NCBI GenBank assembly: GCA_016934675.1
Contig: JAFGSJ010000004.1
Location: 1 to 64,000 of the forward strand
Source: a bacterium
GTDB lineage: Bacteria; CSSED10-310; JAFGSJ01
DNA: 64,000 nt
Reading direction: 5' to 3'
Below are positions 26,824 to 36,143 of this stretch, one piece after another; position 1 is the stretch's first letter, and every line of letters starts with the position of its first letter. The notes under the pieces were generated by a model. That model was given only the letters and a program-made list of their open reading frames with translations. It was not told where the DNA came from and searched no databases. Position numbers and translations under genes: made by a program.

Positions 26824-28188
26824 ATGACTCAACTCGTATCAAAAATCAACAGTATGTTCCGTCGGATACTCGAGGACCATCCCAATGCGCACCAGGTCTA
26901 TCGGGAGCTCAGTGAGGGCATGTCCGCCAAGGGGTGCACTTTTGGCAGTGGACCGATGCCGTTGTATGTGAAGCCGTATTTCATCGATGGGGCCCGCATG
27001 CCTGAGATCCGCTGGACGACCGAGGTATTGATGCGGATCATGAACAAAAGCGCCCAGTTGTATTTCAGCGATGATGCCGCCAAGCCATTGTTTTATCTTT
27101 CACCCGCAGAGACGGAACTGATCGACGTACCCGTGGGATATCATGATCGGATCCAGATCACCCGCAATGATGCTTTTCTGACGGATGACACATTATACTA
27201 TATCGAGTTCAATGCCGACAGCCCGGGCGGGCCGATGTATTCAGACGTTCAGGGCGATCTTATTCAACAGTCGGACGTTTTTGTCGAATTGTGCAAGCAT
27301 TTCACCGTGGGCCGCGACCTGATCATGTGGCAGATTCTCAGAATGCTCATGACCTGCTACAAAGAATGGGGTGGCAGAAAGGAGCAGCCGAACATCTGCA
27401 TCACTGCCGGTCCCGAAAGCGGGACTGCTCCCGAATTTCATGCGATCATAGCCTGGTTGCAGTCACTGGGATTCAAGGCGGAATTTTGCGGGACAACTCA
27501 TTGGACCTACACAAATGGCCATTTACGCACACCGAACGGTCTGGAACCGGATGTGATTTATCGGCGAGGCTGGATTGGAGACTGGATCGAGCATATGGAC
27601 GGAATCAAGCCGATCGTAGCCGCCTTGCGTGACCGGAAAGCCTGTATGGTCAATCCGCTTTCCTCGACCCTGGCCTCGAATAAATCGTTATTGGCCGTTT
27701 TGCAGCGTCCGGATATCAAGAAACTATTTACGACCGAGGAGCAGAAAGTCATCGAGACCTATCTGCCCTGGACCCGGGTTTTCGAACAAGGCAAGACTGA
27801 TTTCCACGGTAAGAAGATTGATCTCCAGGAGTATGTCGGCAAGCATAAGGACACTTTTGTGCTCAAACCGATCGATTCCTATGGCGGTAAAAATGTCATC
27901 GTCGGTTTTGCCACGGACCCAGGGGCCTGGGCTGAATGGGTCGACAAGGGCTGTGCTCCTAAAGGCAAGTTCGTTGTCCAGGAAGTTGTTCACATTCCAG
28001 AAGAAGAGCTACCGGTCTTCGTCGATGAAAAATTGCAGTTCGTCAAGAAAAAGATAAACGTGAATTTCTATTGTTACGGGGGCATCTATACCGGCGGTGT
28101 GGTCCGCTCCTCGGACAGCCCGGTCATCAATGTTCATCAGGGTGGCGGTATGACCCCAATAATGTTTGTTGATGGCGAACGCCATTGA
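26824..28188 (+). CDS. Circularly permuted ATP-grasp protein (glutathionylspermidine-synthase-like)
   Basis: A 454-aa protein. The N-terminal part contains IEFNADSPGGPMY, the substrate-proximal motif of this superfamily. The C-terminal ATP-grasp half has FVLKPIDSYGGKNVIVGF (ATP-binding Lys and glycine loop), KFVVQEVV and INVNFYCYGGIYTGGVVR followed by INVHQGGG. These enzymes form amide or peptide bonds using ATP. The product is unknown here, because the usual partners (alpha-E or transglutaminase-like proteins) are not adjacent. The ATG at 26824 has AAGGTGGG at 26812-26819. A longer ORF from 26740 adds a His-rich tract unlikely to be translated. Confidence 0.75.
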   Translation: MTQLVSKINSMFRRILEDHPNAHQVYRELSEGMSAKGCTFGSGPMPLYVKPYFIDGARMPEIRWTTEVLMRIMNKSAQLYFSDDAAKPLFYLSPAETELIDVPVGYHDRIQITRNDAFLTDDTLYYIEFNADSPGGPMYSDVQGDLIQQSDVFVELCKHFTVGRDLIMWQILRMLMTCYKEWGGRKEQPNICITAGPESGTAPEFHAIIAWLQSLGFKAEFCGTTHWTYTNGHLRTPNGLEPDVIYRRGWIGDWIEHMDGIKPIVAALRDRKACMVNPLSSTLASNKSLLAVLQRPDIKKLFTTEEQKVIETYLPWTRVFEQGKTDFHGKKIDLQEYVGKHKDTFVLKPIDSYGGKNVIVGFATDPGAWAEWVDKGCAPKGKFVVQEVVHIPEEELPVFVDEKLQFVKKKINVNFYCYGGIYTGGVVRSSDSPVINVHQGGGMTPIMFVDGERH

Positions 28189-28262
28189 GATTTGAAGCGG
28201 AATTCTGAGTTGAAACCGGAGTTGATGCGATTGATATACGACCTGAGAAGCGGGGCTGAATA

Positions 28263-30053
28263 ATGCGATTACAGATCAAGCCGGGCTGGGTGCCATGGTT
28301 TTTACCTACGATTTTGTTCCTGGTCTTTGTTGGAGCACTGTTGTGTCCGGGATGTAGCGATGATGAGAATGATCCTGATATTATCGTCGATCTCCGGGCG
28401 GATGTGAATCGCAACGGGACGATTGATTTTTCTGATCCGACTGAAGACACTGACGAGGACAGTTGGGATACGACTCATGGCGCCATCTTTCTGGCGAACA
28501 TAGATGACGATCAGGAAACATGCCCAAATACGGGACCTGATCAGGAACTGGCCGCCTGTCATGATGCGATCGATGATGTGGTGAATGGAGAGAACGATCT
28601 CCTGGATATGGCCCGCCTGCAAACGGCACCTTTTCACGATGCAACGGATGATGCCAACGGCAGGCTCAGTATAAGTGAACCGGGCAGGGCCTTTGTGCGG
28701 CTGTTTCGCAAAACAGGCGACAGCTATACGATCTATAGCCCGGAAGAAGAGCTATCGGTAACCGATCTTCGTCACGGGATCGAATTCAGGCTGGAAGCCT
28801 TGGATTTCGTGCGAGATAGTTCGGTCTGGGATGGTTACCTCGATGTTACCTTTAGCGTGACCACAGAGGGTATGACTTACGAGGACCTGGTCCGATTGCG
28901 TGTCTCGCCTCTGATTTTTCATCATCACCTCGACAGCATCAGCACCGCTTATGTGACTGCTTTTAACGACCAGGCCTCGATTACATTTCGCTCCGATCTG
29001 CAGGCGGCTTTGTCTGCTGCTTCAGTCGAAAATCCGCTCTATGAATTCAGGAGCATAGGCGATCAATGGACCCAGGATTTCATGGAAACGGCATACATGT
29101 CCATGCCCGCTGAGGGAGGTCAGCATATCATCAGGGTCAATTTCCGCTCGGCGAATTTCACGAACAACAAACTGCGCAACGCAGGGCGGATCGTGTTTAC
29201 CCAGTTGCGTGGTCCGGACATGGCCGGGGCGGTCTGCTATGATCCGGCCCATTCGGATTATATGGATTCCTTGAACAGTTTCGGGAATCTGGAGGTCATC
29301 CCACCGTTCTCTCATGCCGGCCAATCCTGGCCATTTGGCCGAATTATCCGCGGTAGCACTGCAAACTACTATCCGGACCAGTTTTTTGAGACCATGCTTG
29401 CCTCACAACAGATCCAGCTACCGGTCTCGATTGACACGGAATGGCTAATCGTTGGTCATGTCGATGAAGTATTCAGCTATGTTGAAGTGGAATCTGACCG
29501 GGGTTGGCTGCTCCTGGCCAATGATCCGATTCTGGCTATTGCCATGCTGCAGGATTTGGAGGCAGCCGGATACGGTGATGTGTTGATGTTCGAGGGGATG
29601 AGCTGGATGACGGGCCAATCAGCCGAGATTTCAGTTTCGCAAGTCCTATCCGATCCGGAACTCATGGACGCCAATGTCTGGGCCGCGATCATGGTTGATG
29701 AAATGAAAACCACGTACCATGAGATCACCGGCATCGGCGCGGATGAGATAGTGCCCATACCATTCCTGCATCAGGAAGTCTATGGCTACTCACTTGCCTA
29801 TCAGCCGGGCACGACGAACTCGATCATCATTTCCCGGGACCACTTCGCCACACCGGCAACACACGGTCCGGTCATTAACGGTCTTGATATTTTTCGGCAG
29901 CAATTGCAGGACACTCTGGCTGCTTCTGGGATCACAACGCATTTCGTAGAGGACTGGGACTTATACCATGCCCTCTGGGGTGAGATACACTGCGGATGTG
30001 CGGTGAGCCGCACTGTTCCTAACGACATAATCTGGTGGGAGAGTGATATATGA
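28263..30053 (+). CDS. Bacterial protein-arginine deiminase (PAD) homologue, predicted lipoprotein
   Basis: A 596-aa protein with a signal peptide and lipobox (LLCPGC, Cys31). The N-terminal domain shows VDLRADVNRNGTIDFSDP, a Ca-binding-like start found in bacterial and fungal PADs. The C-terminal half carries the PAD catalytic set known from human PAD4 (Asp350, His471, Asp473, Cys645). QDFMETAY is near residue 271 (Asp), VGHVDE near 398 (His and Asp), and EIHCGCAVSRTVP near 576 (nucleophilic Cys). Motifs SFGNLEVIPP, DTEWLIVGHVDE and NVWAAIM are also shared. PADs convert arginine to citrulline in proteins in a Ca-dependent reaction. This copy would act at the envelope. The ORF overlaps the next gene by ATGA. 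PADs are scattered in bacteria, so transfer is possible. Confidence 0.85.
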   Translation: MRLQIKPGWVPWFLPTILFLVFVGALLCPGCSDDENDPDIIVDLRADVNRNGTIDFSDPTEDTDEDSWDTTHGAIFLANIDDDQETCPNTGPDQELAACHDAIDDVVNGENDLLDMARLQTAPFHDATDDANGRLSISEPGRAFVRLFRKTGDSYTIYSPEEELSVTDLRHGIEFRLEALDFVRDSSVWDGYLDVTFSVTTEGMTYEDLVRLRVSPLIFHHHLDSISTAYVTAFNDQASITFRSDLQAALSAASVENPLYEFRSIGDQWTQDFMETAYMSMPAEGGQHIIRVNFRSANFTNNKLRNAGRIVFTQLRGPDMAGAVCYDPAHSDYMDSLNSFGNLEVIPPFSHAGQSWPFGRIIRGSTANYYPDQFFETMLASQQIQLPVSIDTEWLIVGHVDEVFSYVEVESDRGWLLLANDPILAIAMLQDLEAAGYGDVLMFEGMSWMTGQSAEISVSQVLSDPELMDANVWAAIMVDEMKTTYHEITGIGADEIVPIPFLHQEVYGYSLAYQPGTTNSIIISRDHFATPATHGPVINGLDIFRQQLQDTLAASGITTHFVEDWDLYHALWGEIHCGCAVSRTVPNDIIWWESDI

Positions 30054-31015
30054 TGAAGATGAACTATTTCATGGCTCTAGTGCTGACCATGGTGGGACTA
30101 TGTTCTGTTCAGAACGGCGTCGCTGCTTTTCAATCCGGTGCTCTCATCGCACTTTCGGCGCTCACTCCGTCAGAACAGGATGCACTCCTGCTGGCAATCA
30201 AACAAGCCCGAACCGACGAGCCTGACGCATTTGCCGCTGTCAAACAGGTCCGGGACAACCTGGCCGAGCTCGATGCCGTGAAACGTGGTCGTCTGGCTGT
30301 GATCACCCCGCTCCTGAAAAGTATAGGCGAAAAAGCACTCTATCCGCTTTTGGAACATATCGCAGTCAGTGATCCCGGCCCAACGGGCTTGACCACGACC
30401 GCCTGGTTGGCCTGGCAGTTGGGACTACTCGAAGCTGTGGGCATGCTCCGAGATGGGCGGACCGCGCCTGTTCTGCGTGCCGTAATCCAAAGCGAACAGC
30501 ACGAGCTCGAAGTGTTCGAGACCGCGGTAGCGGCGTATGCCAAACTCGCGACCGACCGGGTCGTGCAGGACTTACTCGAACTGTCTTCCTGTCCGGAACC
30601 AAAACGTGCATCTGTTCTGGCAGGCATGGGCTTCTGTCGCCGGCTGGACATTGCCCGACACCTGGCCACGACACTTCAAGAAAATCCGGACCAAAACACT
30701 GCCCTGATCGTGGCCCGGGCCCTGGGCAGGATCGGGTCGGCCCTGGCCTGGCAGACGGAAATCATCGCACTCAGCGGTCAAGAAGGTCCGGTCCGGACCA
30801 TGGCGGCCCGATCTCTGGTCGAAGCATACCTACGCTTCAGCCCGGAGGTCCAAAAGATGATCATCCGTTCTCTTCTCATGATTGATCATCCCGATACCTT
30901 GGACTATATTCAGGAACTCAGAATGACAACAAACCCTGATCGATATCAAGAACTCGATCAGCTCATCGAAAGGTTCCAGAAGAGCCCGTTACGGCGCATC
31001 CGGACCATACCCTGA
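30050..31015 (+). CDS. Secreted HEAT-like repeat protein coupled to the PAD gene
   Basis: A 321-aa protein with a signal peptide (about residues 1-26, ending GVAAF). The rest is nearly all helical and suggests HEAT-like repeats of 30-40 residues, for example DLLELSSCPEPKRASVLAGM and ALIVARALGRIGS. There is no catalytic motif. Its ATG overlaps the stop of the deiminase (ATGA), so the two are probably translated together and may act together, for instance as scaffold or substrate adaptor. That is inference. The next gene (DegT-type) starts 16 bases downstream, so all three may be co-transcribed. Confidence 0.65.
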   Translation: MMKMNYFMALVLTMVGLCSVQNGVAAFQSGALIALSALTPSEQDALLLAIKQARTDEPDAFAAVKQVRDNLAELDAVKRGRLAVITPLLKSIGEKALYPLLEHIAVSDPGPTGLTTTAWLAWQLGLLEAVGMLRDGRTAPVLRAVIQSEQHELEVFETAVAAYAKLATDRVVQDLLELSSCPEPKRASVLAGMGFCRRLDIARHLATTLQENPDQNTALIVARALGRIGSALAWQTEIIALSGQEGPVRTMAARSLVEAYLRFSPEVQKMIIRSLLMIDHPDTLDYIQELRMTTNPDRYQELDQLIERFQKSPLRRIRTIP

Positions 31016-31031
31016 ATACTGTAGGTGAGTC

Positions 31032-32231
31032 ATGCATAAGAATATCCCGTTTTCGCCTCCTGATATCTCTCAAACGGAGATCGTAGGCGTTATCGAGGTG
31101 CTGCGGTCAGGATGGATTACCACCGGACCCATAACAAAGCAATTTGAAAAGGAAATCGCCCGCTATTGTGCCACGCCTCGAGCGGTATGCCTGAACTCCG
31201 CCACCAGCGCTATGGAATTGACCCTCCGTATTCTGGGAGTCGGCCCGGGCGATGAAGTCATTACTTCGGCTTATACCTATACTTCCTCGGCCAGCGTGAT
31301 CATCCACTGTGGGGCTACACCTATCCTGGTCGATACCGCTCCCGATTCATTTGAAATGGACTATCAGGCCCTGGATAAAGCAATTTCACCCAGGACCAAG
31401 GCCATCATCCCGGTCGATATTGCCGGAATCATGTGTGATTATGATACGATAATGACCATTGTCCAAAATAAGAAAAAGGCCTTCAAGCCCTCGGATAATC
31501 GTCTGCAGCAAGCGTTCGGAAGAGTTATCATCCTGGCCGATGCCGCTCATTCATTCGGGGCAACCTCTAAGGGTCGCACCAATGGGACCCTTTCTGATTT
31601 TACCTGCTTTTCATTCCATGCCGTAAAAAACTTGACCACCGCCGAAGGAGGTGCCGTGGTCTGGCCAGAAATCAACGGGATAGATAATGACTGGCTCTAT
31701 CATGAATATATGTTACTCTCCCTCCATGGACAATCCAAGGACGCTTTCAATAAGAACAGATCAGGTTCTTGGGAATACGATATCATCTATCCCGCCTATA
31801 AGTGTAATCTGCCCGATATTCTCGCAGCTATCGGTTTGGCACAATTGCATCGCTATCCTCATCTGCTCGAAAAACGAAGAAAGCTGATCGAATCCTATAA
31901 TGAATTCCTCGGGAAACTGCCGGTAATTCTGCTCGATCACTATAATGATCAGAGAACAGGCAGTGGGCATCTCTACCTGATACGTCTAAAAGATAAAACC
32001 GAAGAACAACGAAATGTGATTCTAACGAAAATGGCTGAACAGAGCGTCAGCTGTAACGTGCATTTCAAACCACTGCCCATGTTTACAGCCTATAAAGCAA
32101 TCGGCTTCGACATATGCAACTATCCCAATGCTTATAACCAATATCGAAACGAATTAACACTCCCTTTATACAGCAGCTTATCGACCGATGACATTCACTA
32201 TGTATGTTCATGCCTGGCTCATCTTCTATGA
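31032..32231 (+). CDS. DegT/DnrJ/EryC1/StrS-family sugar aminotransferase
   Basis: A 399-aa PLP-dependent enzyme. The N-terminal IGVLRSGW-like helix (VIEVLRSGWITTGPITKQFE), LNSATSAMELTLR, the Asp in ILADAAHSFGA that contacts PLP nitrogen, and FHAVKNLTTAEGG with the Schiff-base Lys are all in order. These enzymes aminate keto-sugar nucleotides during surface polysaccharide synthesis. TAGGTGAG precedes the ATG. The context (sugar transferase and GT2 downstream) fits a small glycan locus. The exact amino sugar is not determined; a UDP- or GDP-linked 4-keto-6-deoxy sugar is the usual substrate, and gmd at 20 kb makes a GDP-linked one possible. Confidence 0.9.
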   Translation: MHKNIPFSPPDISQTEIVGVIEVLRSGWITTGPITKQFEKEIARYCATPRAVCLNSATSAMELTLRILGVGPGDEVITSAYTYTSSASVIIHCGATPILVDTAPDSFEMDYQALDKAISPRTKAIIPVDIAGIMCDYDTIMTIVQNKKKAFKPSDNRLQQAFGRVIILADAAHSFGATSKGRTNGTLSDFTCFSFHAVKNLTTAEGGAVVWPEINGIDNDWLYHEYMLLSLHGQSKDAFNKNRSGSWEYDIIYPAYKCNLPDILAAIGLAQLHRYPHLLEKRRKLIESYNEFLGKLPVILLDHYNDQRTGSGHLYLIRLKDKTEEQRNVILTKMAEQSVSCNVHFKPLPMFTAYKAIGFDICNYPNAYNQYRNELTLPLYSSLSTDDIHYVCSCLAHLL

Positions 32232-32605
32232 CCATGGATTGACCCTGAAAGCCCAATAAACCTTGACAATGTTCCCGGGATAGTATAGCTTAAAATCCAT
32301 AAATGTACCGTGTTATCGCGCCGAAGCGTGCCCTTCAATTTCCTGGCTATGCATAGACGGTTTTCCAGTCAAATTAGTAGGCAATAGGATTATATGATAA
32401 GATTGGCATGTCGATCTATCATGAAAACGAGCTCGAGCGATATTACCGAAAAGAATTATAGTGTTGTACTCACAAAGCTGATGAGGATTACTTTCAATCC
32501 TCGTACACAGGATGAGAGTCCATTTAGTGTTGTTCATATTATTGATCTTGTTCAAATGGACTATACATCCCTTTCGGAAAATAGTGTGTAAAAGGAACAC
32601 GCCTG
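32232..32605. other. Intergenic region before the sugar transferase
   Basis: This 374-base gap is more AT-rich than its surroundings. It contains a 65-codon ORF (32394-32591) with no recognisable content and no good ribosome-binding site. No RNA gene or transposon end was recognised. A promoter for the sugar transferase may lie here, but I cannot place it. Confidence 0.45.
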
Positions 32606-33307
32606 ATGGGAATAATCCCCTGGGAAAGCCTGCCGTTAATCATGAAGAATGATGAGGTTTATCCTTATTATCAACTACTGAAGAATAAACCATATAGCCT
32701 GTTGGGTAAGCGTGTTTTTGATGTAGGCCTGGGGCTTGCTCTGGTCATCATTCTGCTGCCACTTTATTGCCTGATTTCGCTGGCGATTGTACTCGATTCC
32801 CAGGGCCCGGTTTTCTATAGGCAGGAAAGAGTGACGCAATATGGCCGGAAATTTCGCATTTTCAAATTTCGGACCATGGTCCGACATGCCGAATCGATCG
32901 GGAGCCAGCTTACAACTCAATATGATACCCGCATTACCAGGGTTGGCAGGTTCCTGAGAAGATTCCGCTTGGATGAAATTCCGCAGTTGTTCAATATTTT
33001 CAGCGGTGACATGACCTTTGTGGGTACGAGGCCGGAAGTGGAAAAATATGTCTCCAAGTACACTCCCGAAATGTATGCGACCCTGCTCTTACCGGCAGGA
33101 GTCACTTCAGAAGCCAGTATTCAGTACAAGGACGAGGAGCGTCTTCTCTCACCCGGTTGTAATGTAGACCAGGTGTATATTCAGCAGATACTGCCTGAAA
33201 AGATGAAATATAATTTGGCATCATTACAACAATTTTCGCTTGTGCATGAGCTACGAACTATGGTGCGCACCGTCTTGGCGGTTTTACACGGAGATCGCAC
33301 CGCCTGA
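32606..33307 (+). CDS. Initiating sugar-phosphate transferase (PglC/WcaJ family)
   Basis: A 233-aa protein of the bacterial sugar-transferase family. A membrane helix (LGLALVIILLPLYCLISLAI, about residues 37-56) is preceded by GKRVFDVG. Then come QGPVFYRQERVTQYGRKFRIFKFRTM-type sequence, with the catalytic Asp-Glu in RRFRLDEIPQLFNI, and GDMTFVGTRPEV. It transfers a sugar phosphate to undecaprenyl phosphate at the inner membrane, the first step of a lipid-linked glycan. At 233 aa it is a short PglC-type form without the WbaP N-terminal domain. It probably works with the aminotransferase upstream and the GT2 27 bases downstream. Confidence 0.9.
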   Translation: MGIIPWESLPLIMKNDEVYPYYQLLKNKPYSLLGKRVFDVGLGLALVIILLPLYCLISLAIVLDSQGPVFYRQERVTQYGRKFRIFKFRTMVRHAESIGSQLTTQYDTRITRVGRFLRRFRLDEIPQLFNIFSGDMTFVGTRPEVEKYVSKYTPEMYATLLLPAGVTSEASIQYKDEERLLSPGCNVDQVYIQQILPEKMKYNLASLQQFSLVHELRTMVRTVLAVLHGDRTA

Positions 33308-33334
33308 CGGGATTTTCAGACCGGAGGTTAGCCC

Positions 33335-34084
33335 GTGGAAAATCTGGTTTCGATCATCACGCCCAGTTATAATTGTGCCGGTTTCATCGCTGAAACGATC
33401 GAATCCGTACAAAACCAGACCTATCAAAACTGGGAAATGATCGTTGTCGATGATTGCTCGACAGATGATACGAGAACCATCGTTGAATCCTATCAGGCAC
33501 ACGATTCACGTATAAAGTATTACTATCTTGCCCTCAACAGCGGGGCCGCAGTAGCCAGGACCAAGGCGATGGAGCTCGCTTCGGGTAAGTATATCGCCTT
33601 CCTTGACAGCGATGATGTCTGGGTGCCCACCAAATTGGAAAAGCAAATTGCTTTTATGCTGGCCCACCAGTACAATTTTACCTGTACTGCATATGCCCAC
33701 ATGGACGAACAGGGAAAGCCTCTCGACAGGATCATCAAGACGAAAAGAAAAACAGATTACAATGGGATTCTACTCAGTTGCCCCGTGGGCAATTCAACTG
33801 TGATCTATAATGCCGAGAACTTGGGTAAATTCACTGTTCCCAACATAAAGAAAAGAAACGATGACGCACTCTGGCTCCAAATCCTGAAAAAGGAAAAATT
33901 CATCTATGGTCTGAACCAGGTCCTGACCAGATACAGAATACGCCAGAATTCCATCTCCATCAATAAAATTGATTTATTCAAGTATCATTGGCAACTCTAT
34001 CGAGAAATTGAACATTTATCACTGCCTCGCTCGATTTTCCACATTTGCTTCTGGATATTCTTAAAGGTCTTTCATGTGAAATGA
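33335..34084 (+). CDS. Family 2 glycosyltransferase
   Basis: A 249-aa GT-A fold enzyme. It begins VSIITPSYNCAGFIAETIES, has VVDDCSTDDTR, and the DxD-type metal site in AFLDSDDVW (about residues 88-96). The start is a GTG at 33335, supported by GGAGG at 33322-33326. It adds a sugar from a nucleotide donor to a growing glycan; the donor cannot be read. It follows the initiating transferase closely and likely adds the second sugar. The C-terminal ~40 residues contain a hydrophobic stretch (IFHICFWIFLKVF) that may anchor it to the membrane. The following 251 bases to the next gene carry no convincing ORF. Confidence 0.88.
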   Translation: MENLVSIITPSYNCAGFIAETIESVQNQTYQNWEMIVVDDCSTDDTRTIVESYQAHDSRIKYYYLALNSGAAVARTKAMELASGKYIAFLDSDDVWVPTKLEKQIAFMLAHQYNFTCTAYAHMDEQGKPLDRIIKTKRKTDYNGILLSCPVGNSTVIYNAENLGKFTVPNIKKRNDDALWLQILKKEKFIYGLNQVLTRYRIRQNSISINKIDLFKYHWQLYREIEHLSLPRSIFHICFWIFLKVFHVK

Positions 34085-34335
34085 TAAAGATCGGACAAGC
34101 ATGTGATCCGGGTTAGCGCAGGCATGCTTGTTGGCGAATGTTGGCCGGGGAATGGTGGCAATCGGCCGGACCAGCAGCCCTTTCGGAGAAGTCAAAGCAA
34201 CTCTCCATACGACGAAGCATATGTCTATAATACACCACTCATGAGGTTTTCCGCCCCATGGTTGACAGATGCTGCTTGGGGTGATCGGGTTGGCCCAGAA
34301 ATTGCTACGATAAGTGCGAGATAAGGAGGTCAATC

Positions 34336-34725
34336 ATGTTCATCGATCGACGGCACAATCGTTCTGACAAGGTATACGAAGCGGTGACCAAGCAACTGCA
34401 AGCGGTAGTCCTGGATGGAAAGCTACAGACGGCCCTCTTGGCTGACAGTGACGGTTTAGTGATCGCTGCTGCCAACAATGATCCGCTCAATGATTCACTC
34501 GGTGTGATCGGCGGTAGTCTTCTGACCGAGCGGAATGGTGATGGGCATTCGCATGAGACGACCTATATCCTCAAGCGACGTGAAGGCAATTATTCGATAG
34601 TGTATCACCAGTTCAGTCTACTCGATCAAGACGTTATCTTTCTGGCCCTGGGTTCTGAGCTTGATACGGTCAAGCCACTGGTTTTGCGAGCTGTTACGGG
34701 CACCAAACGCATTCTGGAGAACTGA
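34336..34725 (+). CDS. Roadblock/LC7-like domain protein
   Basis: A 129-aa single-domain protein. The segment LLADSDGLVIAAANNDPLND resembles the central beta strands of Roadblock/LC7 proteins, followed by strands and an ending helix that fit the fold. In bacteria such domains are partners of small GTPases such as MglA or act as regulatory scaffolds. No GTPase gene is adjacent. A strong AAGGAGG at 34324-34330 precedes the ATG. It converges on the DUF362 gene. The assignment is by pattern; a profilin- or PAS-like fold would look similar. Confidence 0.55.
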   Translation: MFIDRRHNRSDKVYEAVTKQLQAVVLDGKLQTALLADSDGLVIAAANNDPLNDSLGVIGGSLLTERNGDGHSHETTYILKRREGNYSIVYHQFSLLDQDVIFLALGSELDTVKPLVLRAVTGTKRILEN

Positions 34726-34751
34726 AGTATCCGTGTGGGCCTGGCGGGCAG

Positions 34752-36053
34752 TTATTCTGAGCCGAGGCCGGTGGAATCTTGGTGACGAGCCCTTTTCCTT
34801 TTACGGGCGGCGACTTCAGGTGCTTCGATGATGCAGGTGACCAGAATTTTAACTGCCATCCAGAGTAATTGACCGGTTTTGCGGATGAGTCCGGGTGGCT
34901 CATGGCCGACATCCGGCCAGCCTTTTTCGTCCGGTTGGACGTTCTCCCAGTTATGAAAGAGGCGTCCCCATTTACTTTTCAGTGCTTCCTGCACACGTTC
35001 ATTACCGATATGGGGGTACCAGAACATATCGTGATAGAGCACACTGGCGATATATGACCAGGGCGCCAACCAGGTTTTGAGTGACCATTCGACCAATTTT
35101 TTCAGGTTTCCCCAATAGATCCGGTGCTGCATCCTGGCGGCGAAAGTCAGGTCTTTGAACGGGCCGACGAAATGCCAGTTTTCATGGGCCAGGTCCTCAT
35201 CACCCACGATTTCGATTTCCGAGGGATCGCCGCAGCCGAGTCCTCGTTCATGGGCCAGCCGCACATATTTCAGGTCATTCAACGGGTCGAAGCCCATCAT
35301 CTTGGCTGCCACGGCATCGATCGCCACCTGATCGGCCGAGGCCAGAATGACGTTTTTGCCGTACGGTGACATGCAGCGTGGGCCCGGACCATCTCCCGCA
35401 AAAGTCCCATCCATGACGGCAAAGACACCGCGATGGATTTTTTTCTGGATCATCAATAGATCGACCAGCGTTTCGTGAATAACCGGGTGGGTCCAATGCC
35501 GCCATTCGTTGAGCAGGCCACCGAGAGCATTTTTCATAGCCCCGGTCGTGGTGGTAAAAACATGCGTTTTCACTGTGGGTAGATGGATGATATTCTCACC
35601 GATAAAGCGTTTGGGGATGGAAAAACCGTCCGGATAAACCTCATTTAAACACAAGAACTGATCGACCAGGTCGCCGACCGCGTCCCTGATCGAAATCCAT
35701 TCATCCCCTTCATACAGATGAATATTGCGCAGTCCATGGGCCTCGATAACGTGGATTTGTTTATTCTCACGTTCACCCAAATGAGCATCGATGACGACGG
35801 TCCGATTATGGCAGCCATGGACCAAGTCCTTTTGATAGCCGTCCTTGAGCAGGGTCCGGATGACCCCTTCGAGTTGCCAGGGCACCGTCGAGCTGCCCGG
35901 ATAAAAAAAATGCCAGCTGATATTGATCTTCAGGGCCGTATCAGCATCCTTGGCCAGCACCTTCTGATAATCGGCCAGGTTCATTAAACGATAATAATCT
36001 TCCAATACGGTTTCGGGCGTTGTCCTGAGCACTGCTACTTTTGATCGGACCAT
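34752..36053 (-). CDS. DUF362-domain protein
   Basis: A 433-aa protein. DUF362 features include KINISWHFFYPGSSTVPW, HLPTVKTHVFTTTTGAMKNALGG, the AVMDGTFAGDGPGPR loop and ILASADQVAIDAVAAKMMGF. Members are often linked with iron-sulfur ferredoxin domains, but no CxxCxxC cluster is present here, and function is not established. The C-terminal ~100 residues are basic, with one hydrophobic helix (LLWMAVKILVTCII), so it may be membrane-attached. The start at 36053 (MVRSKVAV) avoids an upstream extension that would read through the terminator at 36083-36120. Confidence 0.8.
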   Translation of the reverse strand: MVRSKVAVLRTTPETVLEDYYRLMNLADYQKVLAKDADTALKINISWHFFYPGSSTVPWQLEGVIRTLLKDGYQKDLVHGCHNRTVVIDAHLGERENKQIHVIEAHGLRNIHLYEGDEWISIRDAVGDLVDQFLCLNEVYPDGFSIPKRFIGENIIHLPTVKTHVFTTTTGAMKNALGGLLNEWRHWTHPVIHETLVDLLMIQKKIHRGVFAVMDGTFAGDGPGPRCMSPYGKNVILASADQVAIDAVAAKMMGFDPLNDLKYVRLAHERGLGCGDPSEIEIVGDEDLAHENWHFVGPFKDLTFAARMQHRIYWGNLKKLVEWSLKTWLAPWSYIASVLYHDMFWYPHIGNERVQEALKSKWGRLFHNWENVQPDEKGWPDVGHEPPGLIRKTGQLLWMAVKILVTCIIEAPEVAARKRKRARHQDSTGLGSE

Positions 36054-36082
36054 CTGCTCTTCCTCATGCTTTCTTTCAGTAA

Positions 36083-36120
36083 TAAAAACCCCGGAAAGGG
36101 GTAAAGCATTTCCGGGGTTT
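36083..36120 (-). terminator. Rho-independent terminator of the outer-membrane barrel gene
   Basis: A perfect 12-bp inverted repeat (36086-36097 with 36109-36120, AAACCCCGGAAA arms) has an 11-base loop. On the minus strand it is followed by a T-rich tract (TTTTTATT). It begins 24 bases past the stop codon of the barrel gene, so it ends that transcript and insulates the DUF362 gene. Confidence 0.85.
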
Positions 36121-36143
36121 ATCTTCACACAATGTGAATTGTC

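Noticed and set aside
32394-32591. 65-aa small protein
   Set aside because: No ribosome-binding site, no recognisable motif, and an AT-rich intergenic setting.
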